Source: Whitmania pigra (Eukaryota > Annelida > Clitellata > Hirudinida > Haemopidae). From it: 64,000 bases of DNA. The notes beneath the pieces are model-generated. The model made no database searches and was not told where the DNA came from. It worked only from the letters and a program-made list of their open reading frames with translations. Numbering within the stretch: position 1 is the first letter of the stretch; each line of letters opens with the position of its first letter. The position numbers and the translations under genes were made by a program. Location: positions 456,001 through 520,000 of the forward strand of contig JAJTWR010000067.1 in assembly GCA_021613335.1 (NCBI GenBank), read 5' to 3'. Positions 1 through 13,676 of the stretch are shown one piece after another.

Positions 1-1802
1 TGCTTATGCCCGTGGTAAACTGAAAGTCTCATACCGCCCATAAATTTTCAGGAGCTTTGTCACCTCGCTTTCAATTTCCTGTGCGGCAAATAAAACTTTG
101 TTGTTGTTGTTCTCTTGTTAACGATTCTATTGTTGATGGCCACTCATCCTTAAACGATAAAAAGTCAGAGTAACATGCACTCAATGATTTATCTTTTCAT
201 AACTTTGATTATATTACGTTGAATATTAATAATTAATGTTGTTTAATATTTTTGTTTAATAATTTACATAGTTTTCAGGTCAAACTTCAATTAAATTTGA
301 TTATTATTTTAAATATTATGTATTAATATCAGCAATTTGGCTTTGTATTTCTATCAACTTTAAATATATTATTCTGTTTACTAATCTTAACATATACAAA
401 GTAAATATTTAAATTAATTTAATAAAATTAATGATGATAATTTTACTAATTAAATTTTACAAAAAAATATCACATTGACTCGATCCAGACATTTCCAGAA
501 ATTCCAGGGTCCCATTAATCCTTCCGAGACATCAAAGCATCGGCACTTGCGACCTCCCACCAATGTGTCAATCATCAAAGAATTTGATTGGACAGGTCGT
601 CCGGATTCAATCAATTGTCGTCAATCAATCCATGACAGAGGTTGCGGAGAGGATGAATGATTAATTGAATGGTTGATTCTCTGTTGTTGAGGTCGGAAAA
701 TTTCAATCCTTGCCGTTCATTTATAAGCTTTCAATCCATCCAGATAGGCAATGAAGCCAATTGTTGAATTAATAATTTTTATAAATGTTAAATATTTTGG
801 TTAGTTAAAATATTATTTTTGAGTAAAATATTAAATATGATATTTCTCGCCGTACCAAAACAACGGTTTACAGCCTATCCTTGTAATGAGTAATTGGTAA
901 TTAGGAGAGTTTAAGTTTATCGTACGTCGGATTGGATGGACTGAGGTAATGTAAACATTGTTCGCAAACAACGCTCATTCTTTGAGACACTGTGAAGAAT
1001 TAAGCAGTGGACACGTAAACAGTGAACATGTCAGACTCTTGTGATCACCCAAGCGGTAAACATCTTCATGATCATCATCATCATCGTCATCGCAGTCGCT
1101 ATCATTATAAGCGGAGGCAGCAGAAGCGCATCATTACCATCACTCTTGTTTTCTTGAAAACATATGTTTTCGACCTTAACATGATCTTAAAAGAAACATT
1201 ATTAGTACATATGTTTGAATTTAAAAAAGAATTAGAAATAATTAAGCATCAGAAGTTTAATTGACCTAAATGAAAACATGGGAGGCTTAATTGGTGACAG
1301 GACGTCAAACAAATTGATGCCAAAGTGATTCCATCATTAATTACATCGACTTCTGAGACTAATTCGAAACACACCTCATCATGACCCCAAACTGCTTCCT
1401 GATGACGATTGTAATGATGTTTGCCCTTTCTTTATGTGTTAGTGATGTAAAAGGTCACAAATTAATAAACATTTTTAAGCGACATATTGTATGATAAATT
1501 AAACTGCTAATTTATTTAGAAGTTGTTGTAAACAAGCGATTAGAAATATCAGACTTAAACTGATTCACAAGCGAGTTCAAAGGACGAAAGACAATGTTTG
1601 TTTCCACAAATGATGGGTGCAAGGATAACATTGGAATGGTCTTAGAAAAACAATTCATTGGGGATCTTCGACACAGACTTTGGAGGCCTTCAAAGGTATC
1701 AAGTGGCACAAAGGATGTTGCGTCACTGACGAGGGCTGGTCATCGGGTAATTTGATTCTTTCATCTTTTATTTTCACACGCCTTTAATTTCCATAATACT
1801 TT
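1..1802. repeat. Left arm of a large inverted segmental duplication
   Basis: Three blocks match the reverse complement of 10949-12682 in the expected inverted order: 1-175 with about 12470-12682, 935-1065 with 11660-11790, and 1549-1802 with 10949-11203. Within blocks the match is nearly base for base with few substitutions. The spacers between blocks are of similar length but no longer align by eye. The arm probably continues left of the window. The third block can be read as a short peptide on the minus strand, but the nucleotide match runs on past that reading frame, so I do not call it a gene. No gene is visible in this stretch. Confidence 0.85.
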
Positions 1803-3142
<1,340 letters not shown>

Positions 3143-3960
3143 AAATAAAAAAGACCAGTTTATGCCAGATGTCTTTGGAGGGGGAACTGCGTTGATGGAG
3201 GAGGTCAAAAGGTTTGGCAACACAGGATTTCGTAATGATGCCAAAACATTGGGAAAAGCAACGACAGCAGCACTGTATATATCAGTAGGTGGATATGGAC
3301 TTAGCTCCTTTTCCAATGCCGTTGGACCAAGCGAGTGGCTAACTGACGGAGTTAACAGAATGGCATCTGATCAATGGCTGAAATGTATTAAGGTTAGAGC
3401 CGCAGTCCTACAAAACAGACTGCGAGATTCAAGACACAAGCCATTTGCCAACACAATATGCGCTGCCAGTTGCCGAGTTAATGAGTCGTTGGGGCACATC
3501 ATGCAGCGCTGTCGCAGTACTGACGGTCCTAAACACTTGAGTCATAACGCCTTAGTCAAGATGCTGGCAGGAAAATTGAGTACAACGGTTCATCGCCAGG
3601 ATTGAACCCAGAATCGCTACTGATGAAGGAACCAAAATTCCAGATTTGAGTGCATGGAAGGATTCAGTATATGTCGTGTATGATGTGGCAGTGGGATCAG
3701 ACTCTGCCGACCTGGATAAAATTCATTTTGCAAAAGTTTCAAAATATGACCTGCCGGGAATCCACCAATGGATGAAGGAAAATAATCCAGTCTCGGAACC
3801 TCAAAGGCAGAAAGGAAACGACACGGTCCTCATTTTAAACTGGAGGGGAGCAATTTCCGAGGAATCATGGAGATTTTGGAGGAGATTCGGAGTCTCGACG
3901 AAGTTCCTGATGTGGACTTCCATCAAAACCATGCAGGAGACGTAAGATATGGCGGACATC
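3143..3960 (+). mobile_element. 3' fragment of an R2-clade non-LTR retrotransposon (decayed)
   Basis: The frame open to 3605 carries a WLKC-type segment and then a zinc-knuckle with spacing C-x3-C ... H-x4-C (CAASC, then HIMQRC), the arrangement found after the reverse transcriptase of R2-clade elements. After a frameshift near 3590-3605 the next frame (from about 3595 to 3944) carries IPDLSAW and then YDVAV, matching the PD...D core of the restriction-like endonuclease, followed by LNWRG, a motif near the C-terminus of R2 proteins. The reverse transcriptase core and the 5' half are absent. The break and the missing RT domain make this an inactive copy. R2 elements normally sit in 28S rDNA; no rDNA is seen here, so this is an ectopic or R2-related non-rDNA copy. 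Confidence 0.8.
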
Positions 3961-5313
3961 CAACATGAATGCCTTGAAAGGCAGAAGACGCTAAAACTTT
4001 GTTTGACAGACATGAAATGATTGTAACGACTTGAAGTCCTTTCTTTACGGTCTGACGGGATTTCCGAGACTCATGTGCGGACCAAAAAATTAACGATTTG
4101 GATTGTTTAAACATTATTATGTTCGTTATGTTTTTTTGGCTGGGCTGATAAAAGATTATCTAATAAAAAAATAGATACGAAATAATTATCATCATCATAG
4201 TATCATAATCACCAGTAATATTTTTATTAATAAATACATTATACTACAAATGTAACTTTTTGAATCAGGAATTAATTTACCTGCAAAATATGACAAAGAA
4301 TGCAATATGTATGAAGAATATGAACACGTAAAGCATGACGTTGTTTGTGTAGTTCAAGTCGTCAGTTATGTTTCCTGGAAAGGAAATGGAAAATATTATT
4401 TAGCTATTTTTCAAGCTAGTGAATCACTGCCCAGGATAATTAAGATTAACACTGATCAACATCAAATCGGCAGTCTTTGGTTTTTTAAAGGTTTAGCTTA
4501 AATTTTATTGTACTGGATAAAAATAATCACATTGGTTTTGCTCAATCAAGTCAGCTTTTTATCTAGCACATGATGTTTTTTATAAGTGGGTCATTTCATG
4601 TCAACTCAATCAGTAAAATGACAATTGATTTCCATGCATTTTATCAAAAGTTTTTCCTCTTTAAAAGAACAAGTGATATAGTAAGCAAGTCCAAATTTTT
4701 CTCACTGTGAGCTCCCTCCAAACCATGTCTCTGACCTTTATTTTTGCGCTATTGATGTGACTGGGATCAATATAAAGAATTGATATGTTCTCAAGATCTT
4801 GAATCAACACGTCGTCCTGTAGCTCATCAGTGGCAAAGATTCTTAGAGTGTTCTAGAAAGTCAAAAGGATAATGAAGAAAAAGGGGCTTTTAGCGATGAT
4901 GCTGCATATCCTTTTCTCAAATAGTTATTAACGATCTTCTTAGTGATCTCAATTTGTCGAAGTCCCCAGCTGAGCTCTTGGCAACCAGAGTAAAAGAAAA
5001 AAACTTTTTATCATCTCAGTGATGATATGATTGGCATGTCCTTACCTTTTTCAATAACTGCTTTTCATTTTTATAATTCCATGTTTGTAACATTTAATAA
5101 ATACATTCTGTTAAATACTTTTTATGTGAGAACGTGAGAAATGTTAAACATAAAACAACTACTAATATCACCAAAATCTGGTTATGAATAGAAAGCTATG
5201 GTCAGAGAATAACCTTCCAACTTGAATTTTTGTAAACCAGTGTAATAAATTAAATAATTTAATGTTCCGTAATTAATAATTTGCTAGAAAATACAGTATA
5301 AAATTGCTAGTTT
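3961..5313. other. Gene-free stretch with one possible coding relic
   Basis: Mostly AT-rich sequence with no gene. Around 4830-5010 a plus-strand frame with stops reads SDLNLSKSPAELLATRVKEK, which resembles a phrase common in uncharacterised transposon-linked proteins of invertebrates. The frame is interrupted and no element ends are visible, so it is at most a relic. Confidence 0.3.
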
Positions 5314-5440
5314 AATAATTATATTTCATAAATAATTATATTTCATAAATAATTATATTTCATAAATAATTATATTTCATAAATAATTATATTTCATAAA
5401 TAATTATATTTCATAAATAATTATATTTCATAAATAATTA
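5314..5440. repeat. 16-bp tandem repeat, about 8 copies
   Basis: The unit aataattatatttcat repeats head to tail almost without change. It lies about 200 bp beyond the 3' end of the minus-strand lectin-like gene. Confidence 0.95.
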
Positions 5441-5633
5441 TTAACAAACAATTAATAAATTATATATGTCCGATAGTTATTGTCACAGTCTCTTAATAAT
5501 ATTTTAAGTCATAAATTTCTTAATTTATATGGCGCCATATGCATAGCGTCAGATGCGCTTCTTGTAATCATTTACATAGACATCCAATAGCACAATTTCA
5601 GCATCACTTGATTTTAATTAAAATGTTAACGAT

Positions 5634-8229
5634 TTATAAAAAAAAAGGCAGTTTGCCTTGGCAGATAAGATCAGTTATCTGGTGGTAGCCTGGGCGGCAG
5701 GGGCAAAGGTAGGAGCCCAAAACATTGGCACATGAAGATGTCACATTGTCACAAGGGTCGAAATGACATTCATCAATATCTATTTCGTCACAAATGTTAT
5801 AAATACAATTTATCCATAATAGAAATAAGTAAAAGGCAATAAATAAGTTCTTGGCTAATTAATTAACTAATTAGAAACAGTAGTTGATTACCTAACTATT
5901 GATTTTAATTAATTAATTAATTAAGTCAAATACTTGCCTTCGCAATTTTTTTCAACTAGCCAAAATCCAAGTATGCAGACACACTGAAAGGTATTTGACT
6001 TCTCGTTGAACTTACAAACAGAATTTGAAACATTCTGACAGGGATCTGAATCGTTACAAAAACTTGTGCCTTCAAATTGAGATTCCAAGTCTAAAATTTA
6101 TTAATTTACTACTTAATGTCTGTGGTTATAATATCATTTTATGTTATTTCAGAATATCTTGAAATAGGTTTAAACCTCGTTCCAAACAGTGTTCACCTAG
6201 ATAACCGCCTTTGCAAGCAGTTTCACAAGCTCCATATTTGTTCCAGGAATTTCTGGAGCACTGAAATAACTGTGAACATTTCACTGTTGCCAAAGCGTTA
6301 TTGTAGCAGGCTGGTTTTAAAATAAAATGAATATAAAATTCAAATGCAAAATTTTTTACTAAGAAAGTAAACACAATTTGAAGTTAAAGAGAAATCTACT
6401 GGTCATACTTGCGTAGACTGACCAAAAACTTTCTCCACCGCAGAAGCTTGTGGGATCTCCTTTGCATGTCACATTACACTTCTGTTTGTCATCGAAGTGG
6501 AATTTTGTGTTGCCGAGTGTGGCATTGCTGCACGCACATTGGTTGCCATTCTTTCGATAAAATGATAAATTTATCAAGAAATCATTTTAGATCAAAATTG
6601 AAAAATAATGGTAAAGTAAAAATTGTTATTGTATTTACTAATTGAAACAGAAATTTCTTAATACATAACGCAGTAAGAAAAAATTTCAGGGTAACTTTGT
6701 TTAATAAATCATTAAACAAATAAAAAAAAATAATTCAGTGAATAAGTTTTACATATAGAAGTGCATAAAATAATTCAATGAATAAGTTTTACATGTAGAA
6801 GTGCATAAAAGCTTCCGTCGCACTTTTGGAGACACGTGACCACACTCATTATATCACTTGTTTCTTCCACAAAGTTGGTTCCCTCTTGGCACTCTTTATA
6901 ATAAGGCAACTGAACTTGCACTAAATGGCAACATCACTTGATTGATAACTTGTTAGGCAAAATATTATTATTACGTAAACAATGAATAAAAAGCATTTAA
7001 CGTGATTATAAACACTTATTTCATTCACTAACCGAGATAAACTGCAAAAGCTTCTAAGCCTCCGCACTTTTTATTGGAATTTGCACAATTCAAGTGACAA
7101 TATGTTTCTTGTGTTTCTTGACCACTAGTTTCTCCGCAAAAGCATATTGCATTGTTCTGGAATGTCACACATTATTTTGATTGACAAAGTTATTTGCAGC
7201 CACACAAAATATTTTAGAGACGATTTTGTTGTATGCCAAAATATCAATCAGAACCTTCGGAAATCCTACTTAAACAATCGCAAAAGTCTGATTCTTAAAG
7301 GCTAACTTTTATTGCCATGTAAACTTTTAATTCAGAAACACAAAACTGTCGACATGATTTGAGATCTGCGAATGGAATATGAATGGCATCTGGAAAATCT
7401 TTGAAACATCCACGATAGACCATTACACCTTCATCGCGAACTCCCGACGCTGTTTTAAAAGTGAATTACTCCAATCAAATAGAAATTAAGTATTTCACGA
7501 AACCTAATTTACCAAAAGTGTGGGCTTCAACCTCAGTCACATATATAGGTTGATTTTCAAATTTGACTTGCAATTGACTTTGCTGAATGTGATGAAATCC
7601 GCAATTGATTCTTTGTCCCTGAGGGCTGACTGCATCTTCAGCTGTCAAGTACATGCCGCAGTCTACCCCTTCGTTTCTCTCACCCCGAATGATGAAGCTT
7701 CCGAACTGCGCAGCACCTTCTAGAGCAATTTTATTGTAGAAACACTCTTAAAAATGCTAATCCGAAGATTTCATTCTTGACTAAATATTATTAATTTACT
7801 ACATGAAACATTAAATAAAAGTTAAATAAATTTATGAATGTTAAAGTTAGTTAGAAATGATGGAACAATTGTTAAGATGGTTGAATACGCATGACAAAGC
7901 AAATAATAATAAACCAACCATCTGTAATAGATTGCCCTCCGAATACGACAGCGTAGTTTATAAAGTACTTTCCACCCAAACTGATCTTAATATCTCCCTC
8001 TGGACACAAAGTCGTAATCATCAGCGCCAAAGTGAAAATATTTCCATCGACGATTCCAGGCGCCTCTCCAGTGGAAGAACAAGCGTCGACGCTTTTATTT
8101 AAGGCCACATTAACCGCTCCAGCCCCTGTAATAACTTTTAAAAATAAATCACAATTAAGAAATAATGAGTACTAATAAGTCAAAACAACCAGTTCCTAAA
8201 GCCAATATGAAGCAGACGATAATCAACAT
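5634..8229 (-). CDS. Secreted protein with a fucolectin/F5-8C-like domain, two WSC domains and three EGF-like domains
   Basis: Ten exons (minus strand, 5' to 3'): 8229-8190, 8125-7919, 7719-7513, 7449-7307, 7156-7033, 6920-6793, 6550-6409, 6310-6176, 6090-5938, 5779-5634. They total 1425 nt (474 residues plus stop) with phases 1,1,1,0,1,0,1,1,1. Exon 1 encodes a signal peptide. Exons 2-3 (residues about 14-152) form a galactose-binding-like domain, with NVALNKS at its start, IVDGN inside and EVEAHTFG at its end. Exons 4-5 form WSC domain 1 (YRGCFKD, CFCGE, CGGLEAFAVY). Exons 6-7 form WSC domain 2 (YYKECQEG, CACSN, CGGESFWSVY). Exon 8 ends with GYLGEHC; exons 9 and 10 encode EGF-like domains, the last of the calcium-binding DIDEC type. 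No membrane segment is seen. Both lectin-type domains suggest extracellular sugar binding (inference). The intron after exon 9 uses a GC donor (gcaagt). The exon 8 donor (gtttaa) is weak; it was chosen because it keeps the last EGF cysteine. The stop assumes exon 10 reads through a gcaaac that could be another GC donor. Confidence 0.85.
6727..6810. repeat. 40-bp tandem duplication across a splice donor
   Basis: Two copies of about 40 bp, one base in ten or so different, span the exon 6/intron 6 junction of the lectin-like gene. The copy nearer the exon (about 6770-6810) supplies the real donor on the minus strand (tacat, then gtaaaa). The intronic copy carries tatat before gtaaaa and could act as a decoy donor. 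Confidence 0.85.
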
Positions 8230-8238
8230 TGTTTATGA

Positions 8239-8246
8239 TGACGTCA
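8239..8246. promoter_or_regulatory. Palindromic CRE/ATF-type site TGACGTCA
   Basis: A perfect TGACGTCA octamer lies 10 bp upstream of the start codon of the minus-strand lectin-like gene. The octamer is the consensus for CREB/ATF bZIP factors. It would lie in the 5' UTR or core promoter. Occupancy is inference. Confidence 0.45.
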
Positions 8247-8394
8247 CTCAACATTGAAGATTAAAAGCAGGTTTTTGTGCTAACTAGCGGCAAAAAGATT
8301 TGTTAATAACTCTGATAATAATTTATTAAAACCTTTTTCAGTAGCTTAGTAATATGCGTGCATTGTTTTATATGACATAAATATATTTGTATTG

Positions 8395-8825
8395 GATGAT
8401 TGATCTACGCGTGTGCCACTGACGCGTGTGGATGATTAAAATGTCCTAAAAATTCAGAGGAATTGAACTAAGGTCCTCATTTCAGAATTATTGTTTTTGT
8501 AACAATATCTATGAATAATTTAATGTTTGAATAAAGTATGCAATCAAATATTAATATCTATCTCTTTCTGTCATTCTCTATTGACATAATTATTAATATC
8601 ATAGTGATTTAAAATTGTTTTGATGATGATGATGATGGTGATGGTGTGTCACGTGTCCGATGTCAAAAGGTCGGAAGTCAAAGACACTAAATATGAGATG
8701 GAGCGATAAGAGGAAGTGAACCTGTTTGAGACTGGAAAGAGGCGTTTATTGGAACAATTAAATGCACTATGCTGGTGGTCACATCATCCTTTTCTCAGCA
8801 GGTGATGATGATGATGATGATTGCG
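8395..8825. repeat. Module M1, upstream of the lectin-like gene (inverted copy at 18170-18600)
   Basis: Matches the reverse complement of about 18170-18600 over some 400 bp. Shared landmarks are a doubled ACGCGTGTG with a CCACTG spacer (8409 onward), a CACGTG box in a GTGTC context (about 8648) and a stretch around 8720-8790. A six-unit GAT run at about 8802-8821 corresponds to the long ATC array beside the other copy. No coding potential is seen. Confidence 0.85.
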
Positions 8826-9577
8826 TTCGTTCAAAAGCTAGCAAAAAACGGTAACTAACATGAAGACGTTGATGAGAATGATGATTTATATCATCTCAGT
8901 CATCATTATCATCAGCACACTCTTCCAAATCAATGCTCCATTTGAGTGATTCTCAATCATCATTTTCATCATCTCAATTAACTGCATGATAATGAGCCAT
9001 GTTATGTTGATTCTTTGAACATTTTATGAGTTGAGTGCATATATCGGCGTTTCGACGAGTAACTCATCTTAATGATGATGAGAGGAATGATGAATTGAGT
9101 GGATGAATGATTGAATTTGCGGAATGGAGTAATCTCCATTTTGTCGAGAGGTACTGGTTATAAAGCCTTTGTTTTTCTGATTTATTAACTGATACTAACC
9201 TATTCTAACTAACATCATATTTATCTGGTCATGTGTGTATTATTAGGATGGCGTTTTATTATTTTAAAATTGACATTTCTATCTCAACTTGACACTTGAA
9301 ATGAAAATATGTTTTCGACTTGTACAAACAAACCCTGGTGAATTCAATTGAATAAATAACCAAGTATAAAGATTGGAAAATGATTTGAAAATTGAATAAT
9401 TTTTTAACTTAAAATAAAATTAATTTAAAAAATTAACATTTCACTAAGATTATATACAAATTGAATAATTTATTTCCAAACTTGTGATTACATTTTAAAA
9501 TTAATACGAAATGAATATTGAAACAGACACATATGAGACAGCGTCATCATATCACTACATCTCGATGTTATGACGAA

Positions 9578-9724
9578 TGTGAAAGTGGTATGAACAATGT
9601 CATGCCTCGTGTCAAATGTACGGCGGTGATGTGGTTATTTAGATTTCTGAAATCACGCAACCAGGTGATCTTGAAGTTTGTGGACCACGTGTCTGCTAAT
9701 CAACCTCTGACACTGATTTTTATC
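9578..9724. repeat. Module M2a (direct copy at 18934-19081)
   Basis: About 145 bp almost identical to 18934-19081 in the same orientation, ending abruptly on both sides. It contains CCACGTGTCTGC and TAATCAACC. The open frame across it is interrupted differently outside the block, so I treat it as noncoding. Confidence 0.9.
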
Positions 9725-10494
9725 TTCCTTCATTCCTCGTCTATTTATCATCTAAGAAATTTGATTTATTATTAATGTGAATTATTTCTGGGATTCAATT
9801 GGAAGTAATTTGCAATTTGTGATTACATTCTGTTTTTTAATATTCGTTTACCATCTCTTTAAAGTCATGTTTATCAAAAATATTTACGATTATTATAATA
9901 ATTAATAACAATGTTAATCCTTAATCATTTATTAATTATTTCATCCACTGCAAATTTCCACCGCTTCAACTATGATCTGAAGTACTCCAAGTTCAAATGA
10001 GTGCATGACCTAGGGCGAAGGCAAAAAGCAAAGATGAGTCAAATACCTTGAGGTCAATACCCTGGCATTAGTTACTTCACATGTTAATTCCATCTCATCG
10101 AAAACGAAACTAAATCATTACAATACCCTTGTATTAGGGCTTTGGATTTGCATTAATCTCGCAGATGCTGCTAAGACCATTGCATGAAAGTGATTCAAAT
10201 TGTTGACTTCTCAATGAAAAGAGGTTCAAAGACATGAAACAGTACGAACGATAATTTCTTTGCTGTTTTCAACTTGTTTATGAGAAGCAATTTGTCATAA
10301 TTTTGGATAAGTACTGGAATGGAATAAAGTAGCGATTTACGATATATTTTAGCAAAGACATAATAAACAAACTAGATGAGTTTGTTTGAAGTAGCATTCC
10401 AAATTAAAAAATTTTTAATTTGTTGTTTCAATAGATTAAGCGTCTATGAATGATCTGCTCCCCAAACAAAAAAATTTAACCAAAATTGGTTAGC

Positions 10495-10727
10495 TTAATT
10501 TCTCAACAGTTCCAATTCTAGTTGAAATCGCCAAAAGGCAAGAGACAACCAGACGAAACATTCTTCTAAATTCTTCTTTCCTTCAGTTTCAATTAATCCC
10601 AAGCAACCCATTCAATCCTTTGAAAGTGTCCACAAGTCTGACAACTGTTGCACAGCAGGTAAGAGAATGTCCACAAAGTCGAAGCTGATAATTGATGGTC
10701 CAACAGTAATCGAGTCAGCTGATTTCG
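10495..10727. repeat. Module M2b (direct copy at 19838-20068)
   Basis: About 230 bp, roughly 97 percent identical by eye to 19838-20068, same orientation and about the same distance from M2a in both places (roughly 770 bp). It holds a CAGCTG box in GAGTCAGCTGATTTC. The sequence between M2a and M2b is only faintly alignable between copies. Confidence 0.9.
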
Positions 10728-10948
10728 GGGAAGCTTTGAGAGACTGCTTAAAAGCATTAGAGATGATTTTTATTTTACAAATTCTGATGTTATTCGCAGC
10801 ACGAGTATTAATAGCAAGTCATTAAGAAAGTCTATTTAAACTTATAAAAACTAACATGTTGCGTGGTGATCTATAACAATGTTTGATTTTAATTCGGCAA
10901 ATAATAATTCCAAAATACAAAACGCTCGCATGGATCATTCCAATGAAA

Positions 10949-12682
10949 GCCCAAGTATTATAGAAACTCAAAGCGTCTGAAAATAAAAGATGAAAGAATC
11001 AAATTACCCGATGACCAGCCCTCGTCAGTTACGCAACATCCTTTGTGCCACTTGATACCTTTGAAGGCCTCCAAAGTCTGTGTCGAAGATCCCCAATGAA
11101 TTGTTTTTCTAAGACCATTCCAATGTTATCCTTGCACCCATCATTTGTGGAAACAAACTTTGTCTTTCGTCCTTTGAACTTGCTTGTGAATCAATTTTTA
11201 TCTGTCTCGTTGTCTGGCTTTAATTCGATGTGATTTTATGTGGAGTAATTTTTTTATTTTTCTCGCAAATACTTCTATTAAATATCATCACGATAGTTGT
11301 TATTATTATAATTATTATTATTATTATTTCTACTATGATTATTATTATATTTTTTAACATTATTATTATCACATCATCGAGCATGTAACCTGAGATCAAG
11401 ATGTTTCGAATTAATCTCAGAAGTAAATGTATTAACGGCGAAACCATTTTGACATCAAATATTAGGATGGCGTTTTATTTAATTGATTTAAGTAATGTTC
11501 TCAACTGTAATAATAATTAAATTCTTGTTAACACAGTATTCATCAGAAATGTACTTAAAAAAAAAGAATGCAAAAATAAATAAATTAAATTCGTCAAATT
11601 TTCTTGTTCTACGAGGTCATCGAGGACAAAGATACCGGTAAAAATACACGATAATGTGTGCAGGATGGAGACGTTTACTGCTTGGATGATCACAAGGGAC
11701 TGACATTCTCAATGTTTACGTGTCCACTGTATAATTCGCCACAAGTGTCTTCGCGGGAAATACATTGTTTTCGTCGAAATTCTTTGCGTTCCATAATTCA
11801 TCCATTCCTTGATTGTTCAGTGTTACGATATTTCAAGATATTTTCAAGTTTTATAATATATAAAATATATATTCATATCATGAAAAGAAGGCCAATTAAA
11901 TTCTGGAAAACAAACAGTTCTTCTACTTTATGACTGATCTGTGTAGCCAATTATATTTTTGGCAAAAAAATAGTTAAAGGTTTCTTCAAATATTTTACGC
12001 AATTTGGTTTACTTGAACTCGATATTAAACAAAACAAGATCCTTATAAACCTTTCTATATACAATATACAATATATGTGCAACGATTGTTAGCAATCAAA
12101 TGATCACGGCTTATAGTCGAATTTAGGACACTTGCCTACTTGGAAGTGACCGTTGCCTCATTGATGGGGGGTACTTTTGATCTTGTGATATTAGCGGAAG
12201 TCATCAGCAGGACTGAGTAATTCTTAAAAATTCTATGATAACGATTATTCTATAATTAAGTGCAAACATAAGAAACTATTCAAACATTTTACTATGTCGT
12301 TGGAAAAAATATTCTTAAGTTCATACTAAAATTAACAATCATGATCGCTTAATCTAAAGCAACTTTTCTTTTTAAGATATAATTCCCAAGAGACAGCAGA
12401 AATCCTTTGCCTTAGGAAGCACATTAGAAGCGATTATGAGGGGCCTGGAGTCTCAATGTTGAGCTATTAATCTGACTTTTTGATCGTTCAAGGATGAGTG
12501 ATCAGCAACAATGGAATCGTTAACAACTACGCGAATATCAAACGACATTCGAGAACAATAACAACAAAGTTTTACTTGCCGCACAGGAAATTGAAAGCGA
12601 GGTGACAAAGCGCCTGAAAATTTATGGGCGGTATGAGACTTTCAGTTTCTATGTAGATGGTGGTAACCACGGGCATAAGCAC
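10949..12682. repeat. Right arm (module M3) of the inverted duplication with 1-1802
   Basis: Reverse-complement partner of 1-1802. The three conserved blocks are 10949-11203, 11660-11790 and about 12470-12682. Between the first two lies an imperfect ATT-rich run (about 11288-11365) that is absent from the other arm. No gene is supported; the plus-strand frame at 11045-11233 is the same noncoding block read forward. Confidence 0.85.
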
Positions 12683-13208
12683 TGCATCAATCATGGAATA
12701 ATCGTAAAATAGTGAAGATTCATATGATTTACGGATAATGTGTATCAAAACATTTCATAACTTAACATTTTGCTAAATTGTTTAAATAAAATAAATATAC
12801 CCAGAAATAACATGCATTTGATATTCTCTGTTTCCAAAGGAATATCAGGAATGTAATTTATTACAACAGAAACTAAATTTTGGCATCATAAGTTTAACAA
12901 CATGATATTTATTTGATTATGTATTAATCTGTGATATTATTAATTATTTAAGCCACTCAGAGCATTGCATTGTTCGCATTCTTCGAAGATCTGAGGATTT
13001 TAATCACTTTGAATCCTTCCTTTGAAGCATTCACTTGATCACGTAGCAAATTACGTTCGTGTCTTGGAAACATCGAAATTCCAATTAAAAAACATTTTCT
13101 TTTTAATCCTCCACCTTTTACAATCAAGAAAACCCTTTCTTAATTGGTCTTCCTCGAATGGAGCGATCAAAGTGCAACTTGTGGTAATGATTGAAACAGA
13201 ATTGTAAA

Positions 13209-13221
13209 TTTATTATTATTA

Positions 13222-13299
<78 letters not shown>

Positions 13300-13301
13300 T
13301 G

Positions 13302-13341
<40 letters not shown>

Positions 13342-13419
13342 TATTATTATTATTATTATTATATTATTATTATTATTCTTATTATTATTATTATTATTAT
13401 TATTTATTATTATTATTAG

Positions 13420-13484
<65 letters not shown>

Positions 13485-13495
13485 TATTATTATTA

Positions 13496-13530
<35 letters not shown>

Positions 13531-13576
13531 TATATTATTATTATTATTATTATATTATTATTATTATTATTATTAT

Positions 13577-13652
<76 letters not shown>

Positions 13653-13676
13653 TTTAGTTATTATTATTATTATTAG
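13209..13676 (+). repeat. Long imperfect (ATT)n microsatellite
   Basis: About 465 bp of ATT units with scattered one-base slips and substitutions (ATTG, ATTC, TATTAG). Long open frames on both strands are repeat artefacts. Confidence 0.97.

Noticed and set aside
1512..1709. A short minus-strand peptide repeated almost identically at 11045-11233
   Set aside because: Identity extends equally into sequence outside the frame, the frame ends differ, and no splice context fits; it is a shared noncoding block.
5314..5440. Evenly spaced repeats considered as a CRISPR-like array
   Set aside because: Units are contiguous 16-mers without unique spacers in a eukaryotic context; it is a simple tandem repeat.
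13191..13676. Long poly-Ile/Tyr ORF
   Set aside because: Translation of an ATT array, open in several frames and on both strands.
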